Positions 35,888 through 43,736 of a stretch of 47,809 nt of DNA are shown here, piece by piece. The stretch is from Thermoanaerobaculia bacterium. Its GTDB lineage: Bacteria > Acidobacteriota > Thermoanaerobaculia > Multivoradales > JAHEKO01. A program made the translations under genes and the position numbers. The stretch is from the NCBI GenBank assembly GCA_945787575.1, contig CALZKB010000032.1, forward strand, positions 1 to 47,809. Reading direction: 5' to 3'. Below the pieces are notes generated by a model. The model had not been told where the DNA came from. It made no database searches and saw nothing but the letters and a program-made list of their open reading frames with translations. Each line of letters starts with the position of its first letter. Within the stretch, counting starts at the first letter, position 1.

Positions 35888-36705
35888 ACGAAACCCTGGC
35901 AATCAAGGATCAGCTGATCCTGACCTTCCGCACCCTTCTGAGCCAGATCGTAGAGGCCGCGCCCAAGGTCATTCTCGGTCTCGTGCTGATCGTCGTTGCG
36001 ATCGTAACCGCGAAGATCATCCAGAAGGTCCTCAAGATCCTGCTTGAGCGCATCAAGTTCGACGGCCTGCTGTCGAAGGTGGGGATCGACCAGGCGCTGC
36101 AGCGGATCGGGCTGAAGCAGATGATGAGCGAGTTCCTGCCGCGGGCCGCCTATTATCTGCTGCTCTTTCTGTTCGCCAAGGCGGCCGCCGACAGCATGGG
36201 GCTGACCGCTCTGTCGGATGCGATCGGCGGATTCCTCGCCTATGTGCCGAATCTGCTCGGGGGCATCCTCATCGTGCTGATCGGCAGCACTGTCGGCCAG
36301 GTGGCGGGCAGCGCCGTCGCCTCGGCGGCGGAAGGCGCCGGAATCGAGTTCGGAGGAACTCTGGGCAAGCTCGTGTCGGCGCTCATCATGTTCGTCGCCG
36401 GCATCATGGCACTCGCTCAGCTTCAGGTCGACACCGACATCGTGCGTTTGGTCACCACCTGCGTCCTGGCGGGACTGGCTCTCGCTTTCGCGCTCTCCTT
36501 CGGATTGGGCACCCGGGAGATCGCACGCAACATCATCGCCGGCTTCTACGCCCGCAAGGTGTTCGAGATCGGCGAGGAGATGGAGATCGGCGAGGAGACC
36601 GGGATTCTCACGGCGATCACGCCGACTCAGGTGCTGCTCGATCAGGACGGCAGACGGGTCGCCATCTCGAACAGCGTCTTCGTCGACAAGGTCGTCAAGC
36701 AGTAG
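35884..36705 (+). CDS. CmpX-like mechanosensitive ion channel family protein
   Basis: 273 residues. N-terminal helices (~15-45) carry VILGLVLIVVAIVTAKIIQKV; the TM-helix repeat follows (GGILIVLIGSTVGQVAGSAV, GLALAFALSFGLGTREIARN). The C-terminus has a short MscS-like beta segment, VFEIGEEMEIGEETGILTA and VLLDQDGRRVAISNSVF, so a truncated MscS beta-domain is present but the alpha/beta vestibule is missing. It resembles the other channel gene (32056-33477) but is shorter. It is likely an osmolyte or ion channel controlled with the upstream sigma factor. Its last 11 bases overlap the convergent DUF4301 gene. Confidence 0.87.
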   Translation: MNETLAIKDQLILTFRTLLSQIVEAAPKVILGLVLIVVAIVTAKIIQKVLKILLERIKFDGLLSKVGIDQALQRIGLKQMMSEFLPRAAYYLLLFLFAKAAADSMGLTALSDAIGGFLAYVPNLLGGILIVLIGSTVGQVAGSAVASAAEGAGIEFGGTLGKLVSALIMFVAGIMALAQLQVDTDIVRLVTTCVLAGLALAFALSFGLGTREIARNIIAGFYARKVFEIGEEMEIGEETGILTAITPTQVLLDQDGRRVAISNSVFVDKVVKQ

Positions 36706-38212
36706 CCGGCTGGTGCTCCGGCCTCAGAAGGTCGAACACGGTCTTCACCGGTGCGAAGGTCGAGCCGGGGACCTCCACGAAGATGGTGTTCCAGCGGGCC
36801 ATCGAACCGTTCCATAGCCCGGGGCGCTCGAGGCTGCGAAGCGGTCGTCCCTCGTGGTTCTTGCTGCTGACGAACGCGGTGGCGGGGTCGACATAGTCGG
36901 CGAGCGCGTAGGCGCTGCCGTAGGCCCGCCGCATCGCGCAGACGAGGTCGACAGGGTTGAAGTGAGTCGCTCGCGACCAGATCGCCGCTTGCGAGGGCAG
37001 GTCGAAATCGACCTGGGACGACTCGACGATCTGACGGCTGGTGGAGGTCGTCGAGTCCTCTCGCGAGTCGGCGACCCAGAACGGGCCGCCGCCGGGCTCC
37101 CCCTCGTTGCGTACCATCCCGCAGACCCGCAAGGGGCGGTCGAGACAGGCGCGAGCCCAGGCGAGCAGCTCGTCCTCTCCGAGATCGGCGGCGGGCTCCA
37201 GATCCAGGGTCCGAGCCAGCTGCCGAGCGGCCTGCTCGCCGTCGACCTCGCCGCGGTCGATCCCCCGCTCGAGCTCTTTCAAACTCCGGCGACGTTCGAT
37301 CAGCAGGCCGACGAGGAGCCGCTTCCAATGGAGGACTTCCGGCTGTCTGCTCACGGGTTGGATGTTGTCGATGTTCTTGATCACGACGAGATCGCCACCG
37401 AGCGCCTCGAGGTTGCCCAGTAGCGCGCCGTGCCCCGCCGGCCGGAGGAGAAGCTCGCCCCGGGCGGTGTGGAACGGGTTCGACGAAGAGTCCACGCAGA
37501 CCGTGTCGGTCGCCGGGCTTTGGGTCGAGAAACCGACCTGGAAACGGCTGCTCAAGCCATCGTCGAGGCGGGCCTTCACCGCGAGCAGCGTCTCTTTGAA
37601 GAGGGAGAGATGCTCAGCCGAGACTGTGAAGTGCAGCCGGATCGGACCGCTTTCGCCGGCGATACCGGCGGCTTCCACGAGCTGTTCCTCGAAGGCGGTG
37701 CGCGAGCCGTCGCCGTAACGGTGAAATGCGAGCAGCGCCTTGGGGAGGCTGGCGTAGCGCAGTCCTTCGTCGCCGAGGAGAGCATCGCTCCAGGCGGCGT
37801 GATCGTGGCGATCTCCAGCAGCCGCGACGACGGCGGCGGAGAGCTCCCGTGAGAAGGCGAAGCGCTCTCGGGACTCGAACAGGCGTCGCTGCGCTTTGGG
37901 CCTCTCTGGAGAGTCGGCGGACAGGTCGTGGAACATCCGGGTGGCCGCTCCGGAGGCGGGGACGAACTTCGTGATCCGATCGCTTTCGGCGGCTTCGGCC
38001 CAGAGCGCGTTCAGCTCGGCGTGCCGAGCAGGCGGGATCTCCTCGATCCCGTCGCCGAGCGTACAGGGGCGCAGCAGCCGTAGCCGCGGTGGGGGATCGC
38101 GCAGGAGGGCGAGTTGCCGCTCCGCCTCGCTGCGGTCGATGCCGCGCTCGGCGAGGGCTCGCAGGTCGTCCGGGGTCAGCTGGGAGTCGTCGTTCGTCAA
38201 GGGATGCTCCAC
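36695..38212 (-). CDS. DUF4301 protein (nucleotidyltransferase-like)
   Basis: 505 residues from GTG 38212; the frame is open to TTG 38284 but would then include the promoter-like bases. Near the start, LTPDDLRALAERGIDRSEAERQL is typical of the family. The core has FVPASGAATRMFHDL, like the Gly-rich loop of sugar-nucleotide pyrophosphorylases, and later ELLLRPAGHGALLGNLEAL and IKNIDNIQP. The family is thought to bind a nucleotide and phosphorylated ligand, but its reaction is unknown. The C-terminal third holds FNPVDLVCAMRR and WNTIFVEVPGSTFAPVKTVFDLL. It is divergent from uppP and convergent with the channel gene. Confidence 0.85.
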   Translation of the reverse strand: MEHPLTNDDSQLTPDDLRALAERGIDRSEAERQLALLRDPPPRLRLLRPCTLGDGIEEIPPARHAELNALWAEAAESDRITKFVPASGAATRMFHDLSADSPERPKAQRRLFESRERFAFSRELSAAVVAAAGDRHDHAAWSDALLGDEGLRYASLPKALLAFHRYGDGSRTAFEEQLVEAAGIAGESGPIRLHFTVSAEHLSLFKETLLAVKARLDDGLSSRFQVGFSTQSPATDTVCVDSSSNPFHTARGELLLRPAGHGALLGNLEALGGDLVVIKNIDNIQPVSRQPEVLHWKRLLVGLLIERRRSLKELERGIDRGEVDGEQAARQLARTLDLEPAADLGEDELLAWARACLDRPLRVCGMVRNEGEPGGGPFWVADSREDSTTSTSRQIVESSQVDFDLPSQAAIWSRATHFNPVDLVCAMRRAYGSAYALADYVDPATAFVSSKNHEGRPLRSLERPGLWNGSMARWNTIFVEVPGSTFAPVKTVFDLLRPEHQPATA

Positions 38213-38258
38213 GAGGGCCTGCCGGAGACGGAATTGGCGAACCGCCGGGACGGGCGGG

Positions 38259-38285
38259 AGTATATCGGCGTGGGTGCCGTACAAT
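38259..38285. promoter_or_regulatory. Candidate divergent -10 elements for DUF4301 and uppP
   Basis: On the - strand TATACT (bases 38264-38259) lies 47 bases before GTG 38212, with TTGTAC 14 bases further upstream. On the + strand TACAAT (38280-38285) lies 37 bases before ATG 38323. Neither has a well-spaced consensus -35, so both are weak calls. Confidence 0.3.
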
Positions 38286-38322
38286 CCGGGCGCCCCAACC
38301 GAGCGATTCGACCCTCCCCATC

Positions 38323-39123
38323 ATGACCATCCTGCAAGCGATCGCCCTCGGCATCATCCAGGGGATCACGGAGTTCCTGCCGGTGAGCTCGTCCGCACAC
38401 TTGATTCTGGCGTCGAAGACGATCGGCTGGCCCGACCAGGGATTGGCCTTCGACATCGCCGCTCACTCAGGCTCTCTCTTGGCGATCCTCGTCTACCTTC
38501 GAACCGAGCTCCGGAACCTGGGGGCGGGCCTCGGCGAGGTGCTGGTCGGAAAGAGGACCACGCGCTCGCGGCTGGTCCTGCAGATCGCCGCGGCGACGGT
38601 TCCGGTGTTGCTGGCCGGCTGGCTCCTACGGGGATTCGTCGCGACCAAGGGTCGGGGCTTGGTCACGTTGGGGATCACCTCGGTGGTCTTCGGCCTCCTG
38701 CTGCTCTATGCCGACCGTCATCGTCACCCGGTGTCCGCCGACGGCAGGTGGTCATGGCCGGCGATGCTCCAGATCGGTTTGGCTCAGGCGTTCGCCGTCA
38801 TCCCGGGCACCTCTCGTTCCGGAGTCACAATGACGGCCGGCCTGCTCGCCGGAATGTCGCGACGAGACTGCGCCAGGTTCTCGTTTCTGCTCTCGGTGCC
38901 GGTAGGATTAATCGTCGGCGCCAAGGATGGATGGGACCTCTTGCGGCAGCCCGTGATCGAGGGCTCATTGTGGCCGCTGGTGGTCGGTTTCGCGAGCGCC
39001 GCCGTGTCGGCCTATCTGGCGATCGACTGGTTGCTGCGTTGGCTCAGGAGGCGAGGTTTCCGGCTGTTCGCCATCTATCGGATGGCGTTGGGCCTGTTGC
39101 TGCTGACCCTGGCATCGCTCTAG
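38323..39123 (+). CDS. uppP: Undecaprenyl-diphosphatase
   Basis: 266 residues. GIIQGITEFLPVSSSAHLI (10-28) with Gln13 and Glu17 and PGTSRSG (161-167) are the two catalytic motifs of the BacA/UppP family, which face the same side of the membrane. About eight membrane helices are evident. It removes phosphate from undecaprenyl diphosphate so that the carrier can be used again for peptidoglycan and other glycans; overproduction gives bacitracin resistance in other species. ATG 38323 has only a weak purine stretch upstream. It is followed after 47 bases by an ECF sigma gene. Confidence 0.96.
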   Translation: MTILQAIALGIIQGITEFLPVSSSAHLILASKTIGWPDQGLAFDIAAHSGSLLAILVYLRTELRNLGAGLGEVLVGKRTTRSRLVLQIAAATVPVLLAGWLLRGFVATKGRGLVTLGITSVVFGLLLLYADRHRHPVSADGRWSWPAMLQIGLAQAFAVIPGTSRSGVTMTAGLLAGMSRRDCARFSFLLSVPVGLIVGAKDGWDLLRQPVIEGSLWPLVVGFASAAVSAYLAIDWLLRWLRRRGFRLFAIYRMALGLLLLTLASL

Positions 39124-39170
39124 AACCCCGCGCCCGAGGGCGCCGTACGTCGGCCTGAGGTCGAAATCGA

Positions 39171-39761
39171 TTGGGACCTTCTGACCAACAGCTCGTCACC
39201 GAGGCGATAGGCGGCTCGCAAGAGGCCTACCGGCAGCTGCTCGAGCGCTATCGACAGCCGGTGGTGAGTCTGGTCTATCGGATCGTGAGGGATCTCTCGT
39301 GGGCGGAGGACGTCTCCCAGGAGGCGTTTCTCAAGGCGTTCAGAGCGCTCGCGAGCTTTCAGGTCGAGCGAAAGTTCTCGAGCTGGCTCTTCAAGATCGC
39401 CCACAACACGGCGATCGACGCCCTGCGGCGGCGGCGAATCGAGACGGTACCGCTCGAGACCGCCGATCCGGACAAGCCGGATTTGCTAGATTGTCTTCCT
39501 GGAGGAGATCTCGACTCGCCGGCGTCCAAGCTCCACAGCCGGACGCTCGGGATTGCGATCGCCGAGGCGATCGCGAACCTGAGGCCGGAGTACCGGAGTG
39601 CGGTCGAGCTCCGCTTCATCCAGGGGCTGCCCTACGAGGAGATCGCGGACATCATGCAGCTGCCTCTCGGGACCGTCAAGACGCACCTTCACCGTGCCCG
39701 GAAGGCCCTCGTCGAACAGCTCTCTGATGCGGGCTGGCGCCCCGAAACTTCCGGGAGGTAG
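39171..39761 (+). CDS. ECF-type RNA polymerase sigma factor
   Basis: 196 residues from TTG 39171, with GAGGT about ten bases upstream. Region 2 is at ~20-90: LLERYRQPVVSLVYRIVRD, WAEDVSQEAFLKAFRAL and FSSWLFKIAHNTAIDALRRR. Region 4 is at ~130-185: AIANLRPEYRSAVELRF, LPYEEIADIMQLPLGTVKTHLHRARKAL. The canonical layout matches RpoE-like sigma factors. The next gene, 31 bases on, looks like a membrane anti-sigma, and a bactofilin-like protein follows it. The group probably answers an envelope signal. Confidence 0.95.
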   Translation: MGPSDQQLVTEAIGGSQEAYRQLLERYRQPVVSLVYRIVRDLSWAEDVSQEAFLKAFRALASFQVERKFSSWLFKIAHNTAIDALRRRRIETVPLETADPDKPDLLDCLPGGDLDSPASKLHSRTLGIAIAEAIANLRPEYRSAVELRFIQGLPYEEIADIMQLPLGTVKTHLHRARKALVEQLSDAGWRPETSGR

Positions 39762-39792
39762 ACCGCGTAGGGTCGATTGAGGGCAAGTTGTA

Positions 39793-40308
39793 ATGAGCCG
39801 AGAACCCAGACAAGAGCTCGAACGGTGGCTCGAAGCGGAGCGCCACCTCGAGACGCCCGAGGCCGAAGCCGCCTTGGGTGCTTTGCTCGCGGCGTTGCCT
39901 CCGGTCCAAGTCTCCGAGGGCTTCGTTGATCGCGTTCTCGGTGCCGCCGACCGGATCGGCCGGCCGGTGTGGTGGCAGCGTCACGCCTGGCTCTGGCGAG
40001 CGGCCCTCGTCAGTTGGCTGGTGACCGGTTTCGCCGCCCTCGCAAGCACTCTTGGGCTCGTCGGCGGAGTTTGGCAATCCGGCCAGGCCGTCGGTCTGGC
40101 CTCGAGAGCGGCGGTGGGGATCGGTCGGCTTCTCGCCGGCCTTCTGGTGGGCGCGGACGGGCTCGCACGCGCGAGTCGTGCCGTGGCGCAGCTGTTCTCA
40201 GGCCCCTCCATCTTGTTGTTTCTCGTGATCTGCGCGCTCACTACCACGATCGCGGCTCGTGCGCTGACCGTGGTAATCGCCCCCGAGAGGAGTATCCGTC
40301 ATGTCTAG
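39793..40308 (+). CDS. Putative membrane anti-sigma factor
   Basis: 171 residues. About 65 cytoplasmic residues (ERWLEAERHLETPEAEAAL, then a SEGFVDRVLGAADR helix) precede two membrane helices at ~68-90 and ~138-160, with a Gly/Ala-rich stretch between. The zinc-binding HxxxCxxC motif of many anti-sigmas is missing. Position directly after an ECF sigma gene, with the size and layout, supports an anti-sigma role, but no family is recognised with certainty. Its end overlaps the next gene by eight bases. Confidence 0.6.
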   Translation: MSREPRQELERWLEAERHLETPEAEAALGALLAALPPVQVSEGFVDRVLGAADRIGRPVWWQRHAWLWRAALVSWLVTGFAALASTLGLVGGVWQSGQAVGLASRAAVGIGRLLAGLLVGADGLARASRAVAQLFSGPSILLFLVICALTTTIAARALTVVIAPERSIRHV

Positions 40309-41947
40309 CTGGAGTCGTTCCCTTGTGGTAATCGTGTTGGCCTTCGTGGCGCTGAACGCGGCGTCGGCCGCGACGATCGAGGAGCTTCTCGACCTGAGAA
40401 CCTCGCTCGAGGAGCACTTCACCGTGCTGCCGTTGACCGACGGTATCCTGCTGCAGCCTGTGGCCGGTGGGTCCGGCCCGCGGACGGTCGAGATCTCGGG
40501 CGCGAGGATCGCCCTCGACGGCGTACCGGTCGGCAGGGACGAGGTCCGCGTCCGGCTGGGTGTCGCGGCGGAGGCGGTGTTGGCGACGGCGGCGCTCGAC
40601 TCCGGCGAGCAGTCCGAACTGCTCGCCGTCTCGCCGGCCGATATCGTCCCGGCCGTCGAGGCGACCGTCGAGCGAGACGAGGATGCCTCGAAGGGCGAGG
40701 AGCTGGAGGAGCTCGAAGAAGCGGAGGCCGAAGTTGAGGCCGACCCGTCGGCCATCTCACGACGCGAGCGAGCCGAGCGGCCCGGGCCTCCACCGCCGCC
40801 ACCCCCCAGGGCTCCCAGGCGGCGCCGATCCCACAGCGGAGACACCGCGGTCGCCGTCGCCCGCAGCATGACGATCGCCGAGGACGAGGTCGCCGAGGAA
40901 GTCGTCGTCTTCGGCGGGTTCCTCAAGGTCGAGGGTCGGGTCGAAGGTGATGCGACGGTGATCGGCGGGAGCGCCACCATCGAAGGTGAAGTGACCGGCG
41001 ACGTGACCGCCATCGGCGGGCCGGTGCGACTCGAGAACGGAACGTATGTCGGGGGTAGCGTGGTCAGCGTCGGTGGCGAGGTCTACCAGGACGACGGCGC
41101 CCGCGTCGACGGCGAGGTCGAGCGGGTTCGCGTCGATGCCGACATCTCTTGGGCGCCGTGGGCGGGTTGGCGGGCGTGGGATCGCCACCGTTCGCACGAC
41201 TTCGATTTCAGTCCCTGGGGATGGTGGAGCGGTCTCGGCTGGAAGTTGATCTGGATCTTCTTCCTCGCCGGTCTGGCTTGGCTCGCCCTCCTGATCTTCA
41301 AGGGGCCGATCGAGCGGATGGAGCGGCGGATCGAACGGGAGCCTTGGAAGACCGGCCTCGTAGGTCTGTTGGCCGTCGCGCTCTTCTTACCGACGTTGGT
41401 GCTTCTGTGCGTGTTTCTGGCGATCTCGATCATCGGCATCCCGCTCCTGATCGTCGTTCCGTTCGGTTTGCTGGCGCTGGTCGTGATCGCCTGGCTCGGG
41501 TTCGTCGCCACGGCCGGTCGGGTAGGGAGCTGGTTCGAGGACAAGTTCGGCTGGAGCTTGGGAAGTCCCTTCTGGGTCGTGCTGCTGGGACTCGGAGTGA
41601 TCGTGGCGCTCTCCTTCGTGGGTGACTTGCTCAACTTCGGACTGGCGCCGCTGCGGTTCATGGCCGGTATGTTCCTCTTCTTTGGGGGCGTCGTCTGGTT
41701 CGCCGCTTGGGTTTTCGGCATCGGCGCCGCGGTCCTCACCCGTTTCGGCACCTCCGAGAGTTGGAGCCGGGCGGAGGAACTCGCCGCGCCGCTGCCCCCG
41801 GTGCCGGGGAGTGGGGCGGCCGACGACGAAGCGGTCGCCAGCACCGCGGACGACAGCTCCGGAGAGTGGGTCGACGAGCGTTTCGAGAACGAGCCGGAAG
41901 AGGGCGAGCGCGACGACGGCGATCCCGACGACCGCAAGAGCGAGTAG
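40301..41947 (+). CDS. Bactofilin-like polymer-forming domain protein with membrane helices
   Basis: 548 residues. There is a signal peptide (~1-23), a ~130-residue region ending in a long acidic stretch (EELEELEEAEAEVEAD), then a Pro run and a basic patch (~160-178). A right-handed beta-helix of the bactofilin/polymer-forming type follows at ~195-275, with repeating V-x-G-x-V-x-G units (KVEGRVEGDATVIGG, TIEGEVTGDVTAIGG). Several membrane helices (~308-470) and an acidic tail complete it. The beta-helix would then be periplasmic, unlike the cytoplasmic bactofilins. It may form an envelope scaffold regulated by the adjacent ECF system. Confidence 0.75.
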   Translation: MSSWSRSLVVIVLAFVALNAASAATIEELLDLRTSLEEHFTVLPLTDGILLQPVAGGSGPRTVEISGARIALDGVPVGRDEVRVRLGVAAEAVLATAALDSGEQSELLAVSPADIVPAVEATVERDEDASKGEELEELEEAEAEVEADPSAISRRERAERPGPPPPPPPRAPRRRRSHSGDTAVAVARSMTIAEDEVAEEVVVFGGFLKVEGRVEGDATVIGGSATIEGEVTGDVTAIGGPVRLENGTYVGGSVVSVGGEVYQDDGARVDGEVERVRVDADISWAPWAGWRAWDRHRSHDFDFSPWGWWSGLGWKLIWIFFLAGLAWLALLIFKGPIERMERRIEREPWKTGLVGLLAVALFLPTLVLLCVFLAISIIGIPLLIVVPFGLLALVVIAWLGFVATAGRVGSWFEDKFGWSLGSPFWVVLLGLGVIVALSFVGDLLNFGLAPLRFMAGMFLFFGGVVWFAAWVFGIGAAVLTRFGTSESWSRAEELAAPLPPVPGSGAADDEAVASTADDSSGEWVDERFENEPEEGERDDGDPDDRKSE

Positions 41948-42026
41948 CAGGTGACTCGTCGCGGGCGGCGCCCACCGTCCAGGTGGCGGATGGGCGGCGT
42001 CTTCGATGTGCCAAAATGGCTCGGCT

Positions 42027-43421
42027 ATGAGTGAGCTGCCGACCATTCTGGTGATCGATGACGAGACCGGCTCGCGCGAGTCGATGGCGCAGGCGGTCGA
42101 GAAGATCGGCGTCGGAGTGAGAACCTTCGACGATGCCCGCGAGGCGCTGGATCACCTCGATCGCTCGCCCGGTGCGGTCGTCGCCATCTGTGATCTGCGG
42201 ATGCCGGAGATGGACGGCATCGCCTTCCTCCAGGCGGTGCGCGAGCGGGAGCTCGACCTCGGTGTGATCCTCGTCACCGGCTACGGCTCGATCGAGTCGG
42301 CGGTCGAGGCGATGCAGGTCGGCGCTGACGACTACTTGACCAAACCGATCGATCTCTACGAGCTTCGCAAGCGGGTCACCAATCTGCTGGAGAACCGCCA
42401 GCTCAAGGAAGAGGTCACGAGTCTGCGTCAGATGCTCGACAAGCGCTACGGCTTCGACTCGATCATCGGCCGGTCGGCCGGCATGGAGAGACTCTTCGAG
42501 CAGATGAACCTGGTCGGGCCGACCCGCTCCACGGTACTCGTCGTCGGCGAGAGTGGAACCGGCAAGGAGCTCGTCGCCAATGCGCTGCATCGCGTCAGTC
42601 CGCGGCGTGACGACCGATTCCTGGCGATCAACTGCGGTGCCATCCCTCCCGACATTCTGGAGAGTGAGCTCTTCGGCCACGAGAAGGGCTCGTTTACCGG
42701 CGCCACCGGCCGCAAGATCGGCAAGCTCGAGCTGGCCCATGGCGGGACGCTGTTTCTCGACGAGATCAGCGAGCTCTATCCCGAGCTCCAGGTCAAGCTG
42801 TTGCGGGTGTTGGAGGAGCGCAGCATCATGCGGGTGGGAGGCAGCGAGCTGCTCGACGTCGACTTCCGGCTGATCGCCGCCACCAACCGCAATCTCGAGC
42901 AGGAGGTCGTGGAGGGGAGGTTTCGCGAGGATCTGTTCTATCGCCTCAAGGTGGTGACGCTGAGGATTCCGCCGCTGCGCGAGCGCCCGGAAGACATCCC
43001 TCTCCTGGCCGAGCACTACCTGGCGCGTTTCTGCGAGGAGCACGGGCGGGAGCCCAAGAGTCTGAGCCACGAGGCGCTCGACCTCCTCCAGGCGGCCGCC
43101 TGGCCCGGCAACGTTCGCGAGCTGAAGAACTTGCTGGAATCGCTCGTCATCTTCCATCAGGGGTCGGTGATCGACCGTTCGGAGCTGCCTGCCGATCTTC
43201 GAATGATCGCGCCGCTGGCCGGCACCGGCCGCATTCAGGCTGCCGATGGACCGGTGCGTACGATGGTCGAAATCGAGCGGCAGGCCATTCTCGAGACCCT
43301 CGAGCTCTTCGGCGGGCACCGCGCGAAGACCGCCAAGGCCCTCGGAATCGGACTTCGGACCCTGCAGCGCAAGCTCAAGGAATACCGCCGCGAGGAAGAG
43401 ACGGAATCGGTCGAAGCCTAG
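42027..43421 (+). CDS. NtrC-family sigma-54-dependent response regulator
   Basis: 464 residues. A receiver domain (1-~120) has phospho-acceptor Asp56 (ICDLRMPEMDG) and conserved Lys106. An AAA+ domain follows with Walker A GESGTGKE (~174-181), the sigma-54 contact loop as GSFTGA (221-226) rather than the usual GAFTGA, Walker B GGTLFLDEI and an RFREDLFYRL segment. A Fis-type helix-turn-helix closes it (HRAKTAKALGIGLRTLQRKL). It activates sigma-54 promoters after phosphorylation. No histidine kinase gene is adjacent, so it is an orphan here. No -24/-12 site was found in the window. The GSFTGA variant occurs in other active members. Confidence 0.94.
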   Translation: MSELPTILVIDDETGSRESMAQAVEKIGVGVRTFDDAREALDHLDRSPGAVVAICDLRMPEMDGIAFLQAVRERELDLGVILVTGYGSIESAVEAMQVGADDYLTKPIDLYELRKRVTNLLENRQLKEEVTSLRQMLDKRYGFDSIIGRSAGMERLFEQMNLVGPTRSTVLVVGESGTGKELVANALHRVSPRRDDRFLAINCGAIPPDILESELFGHEKGSFTGATGRKIGKLELAHGGTLFLDEISELYPELQVKLLRVLEERSIMRVGGSELLDVDFRLIAATNRNLEQEVVEGRFREDLFYRLKVVTLRIPPLRERPEDIPLLAEHYLARFCEEHGREPKSLSHEALDLLQAAAWPGNVRELKNLLESLVIFHQGSVIDRSELPADLRMIAPLAGTGRIQAADGPVRTMVEIERQAILETLELFGGHRAKTAKALGIGLRTLQRKLKEYRREEETESVEA

Positions 43422-43440
43422 CCGCCGATGACCGTAGACG

Positions 43441-43701
43441 GGGACCCGTGCCTCCAGTTCTTTGAGTTCCCGCTCCATGATGTCCGGCCCCCTTCGAGAG
43501 AGGGATGAGCCCCAGGGGGACGTCGCGCGTACTCGGACTGCGAATCGGCGACGCGCGCTCATTCGCCTTCGCCCCGGACGGCAATGTGTTCCTGGTTGAT
43601 TCAGAGGGCTCGGCTCAAGCCCCCTGGGCTCTCATCCCTCTCTCGCCGCCAGGGCCGGACATCATGGAGCGACGACTCAAGGAACTGGAGCCACGGGTCC
43701 C
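43441..43701. repeat. MITE-like element, copy B, with ~80-bp terminal inverted repeats
   Basis: The left arm (43441-43519) and right arm (43620-43701) are complementary over about 80 bases, with roughly seven in eight positions matching by eye. Both ends read GGGACCCGTG/CACGGGTCCC. The ~100-base core between the arms is nearly the same as in copy A. The element fills the 315-base gap 43422-43736 between convergent genes, so it could also end both transcripts. No transposase and no clear target-site duplication are seen. Confidence 0.85.
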
Positions 43702-43736
43702 GCACCGACCGGGAGGAGAAACGCGGTCTGCCGTCT

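Noticed and set aside
41736-43562. A 608-codon open frame on the - strand
   Set aside because: It is antisense to the NtrC-type regulator. Only its first part, in repeat copy B, has any repeat-related similarity.
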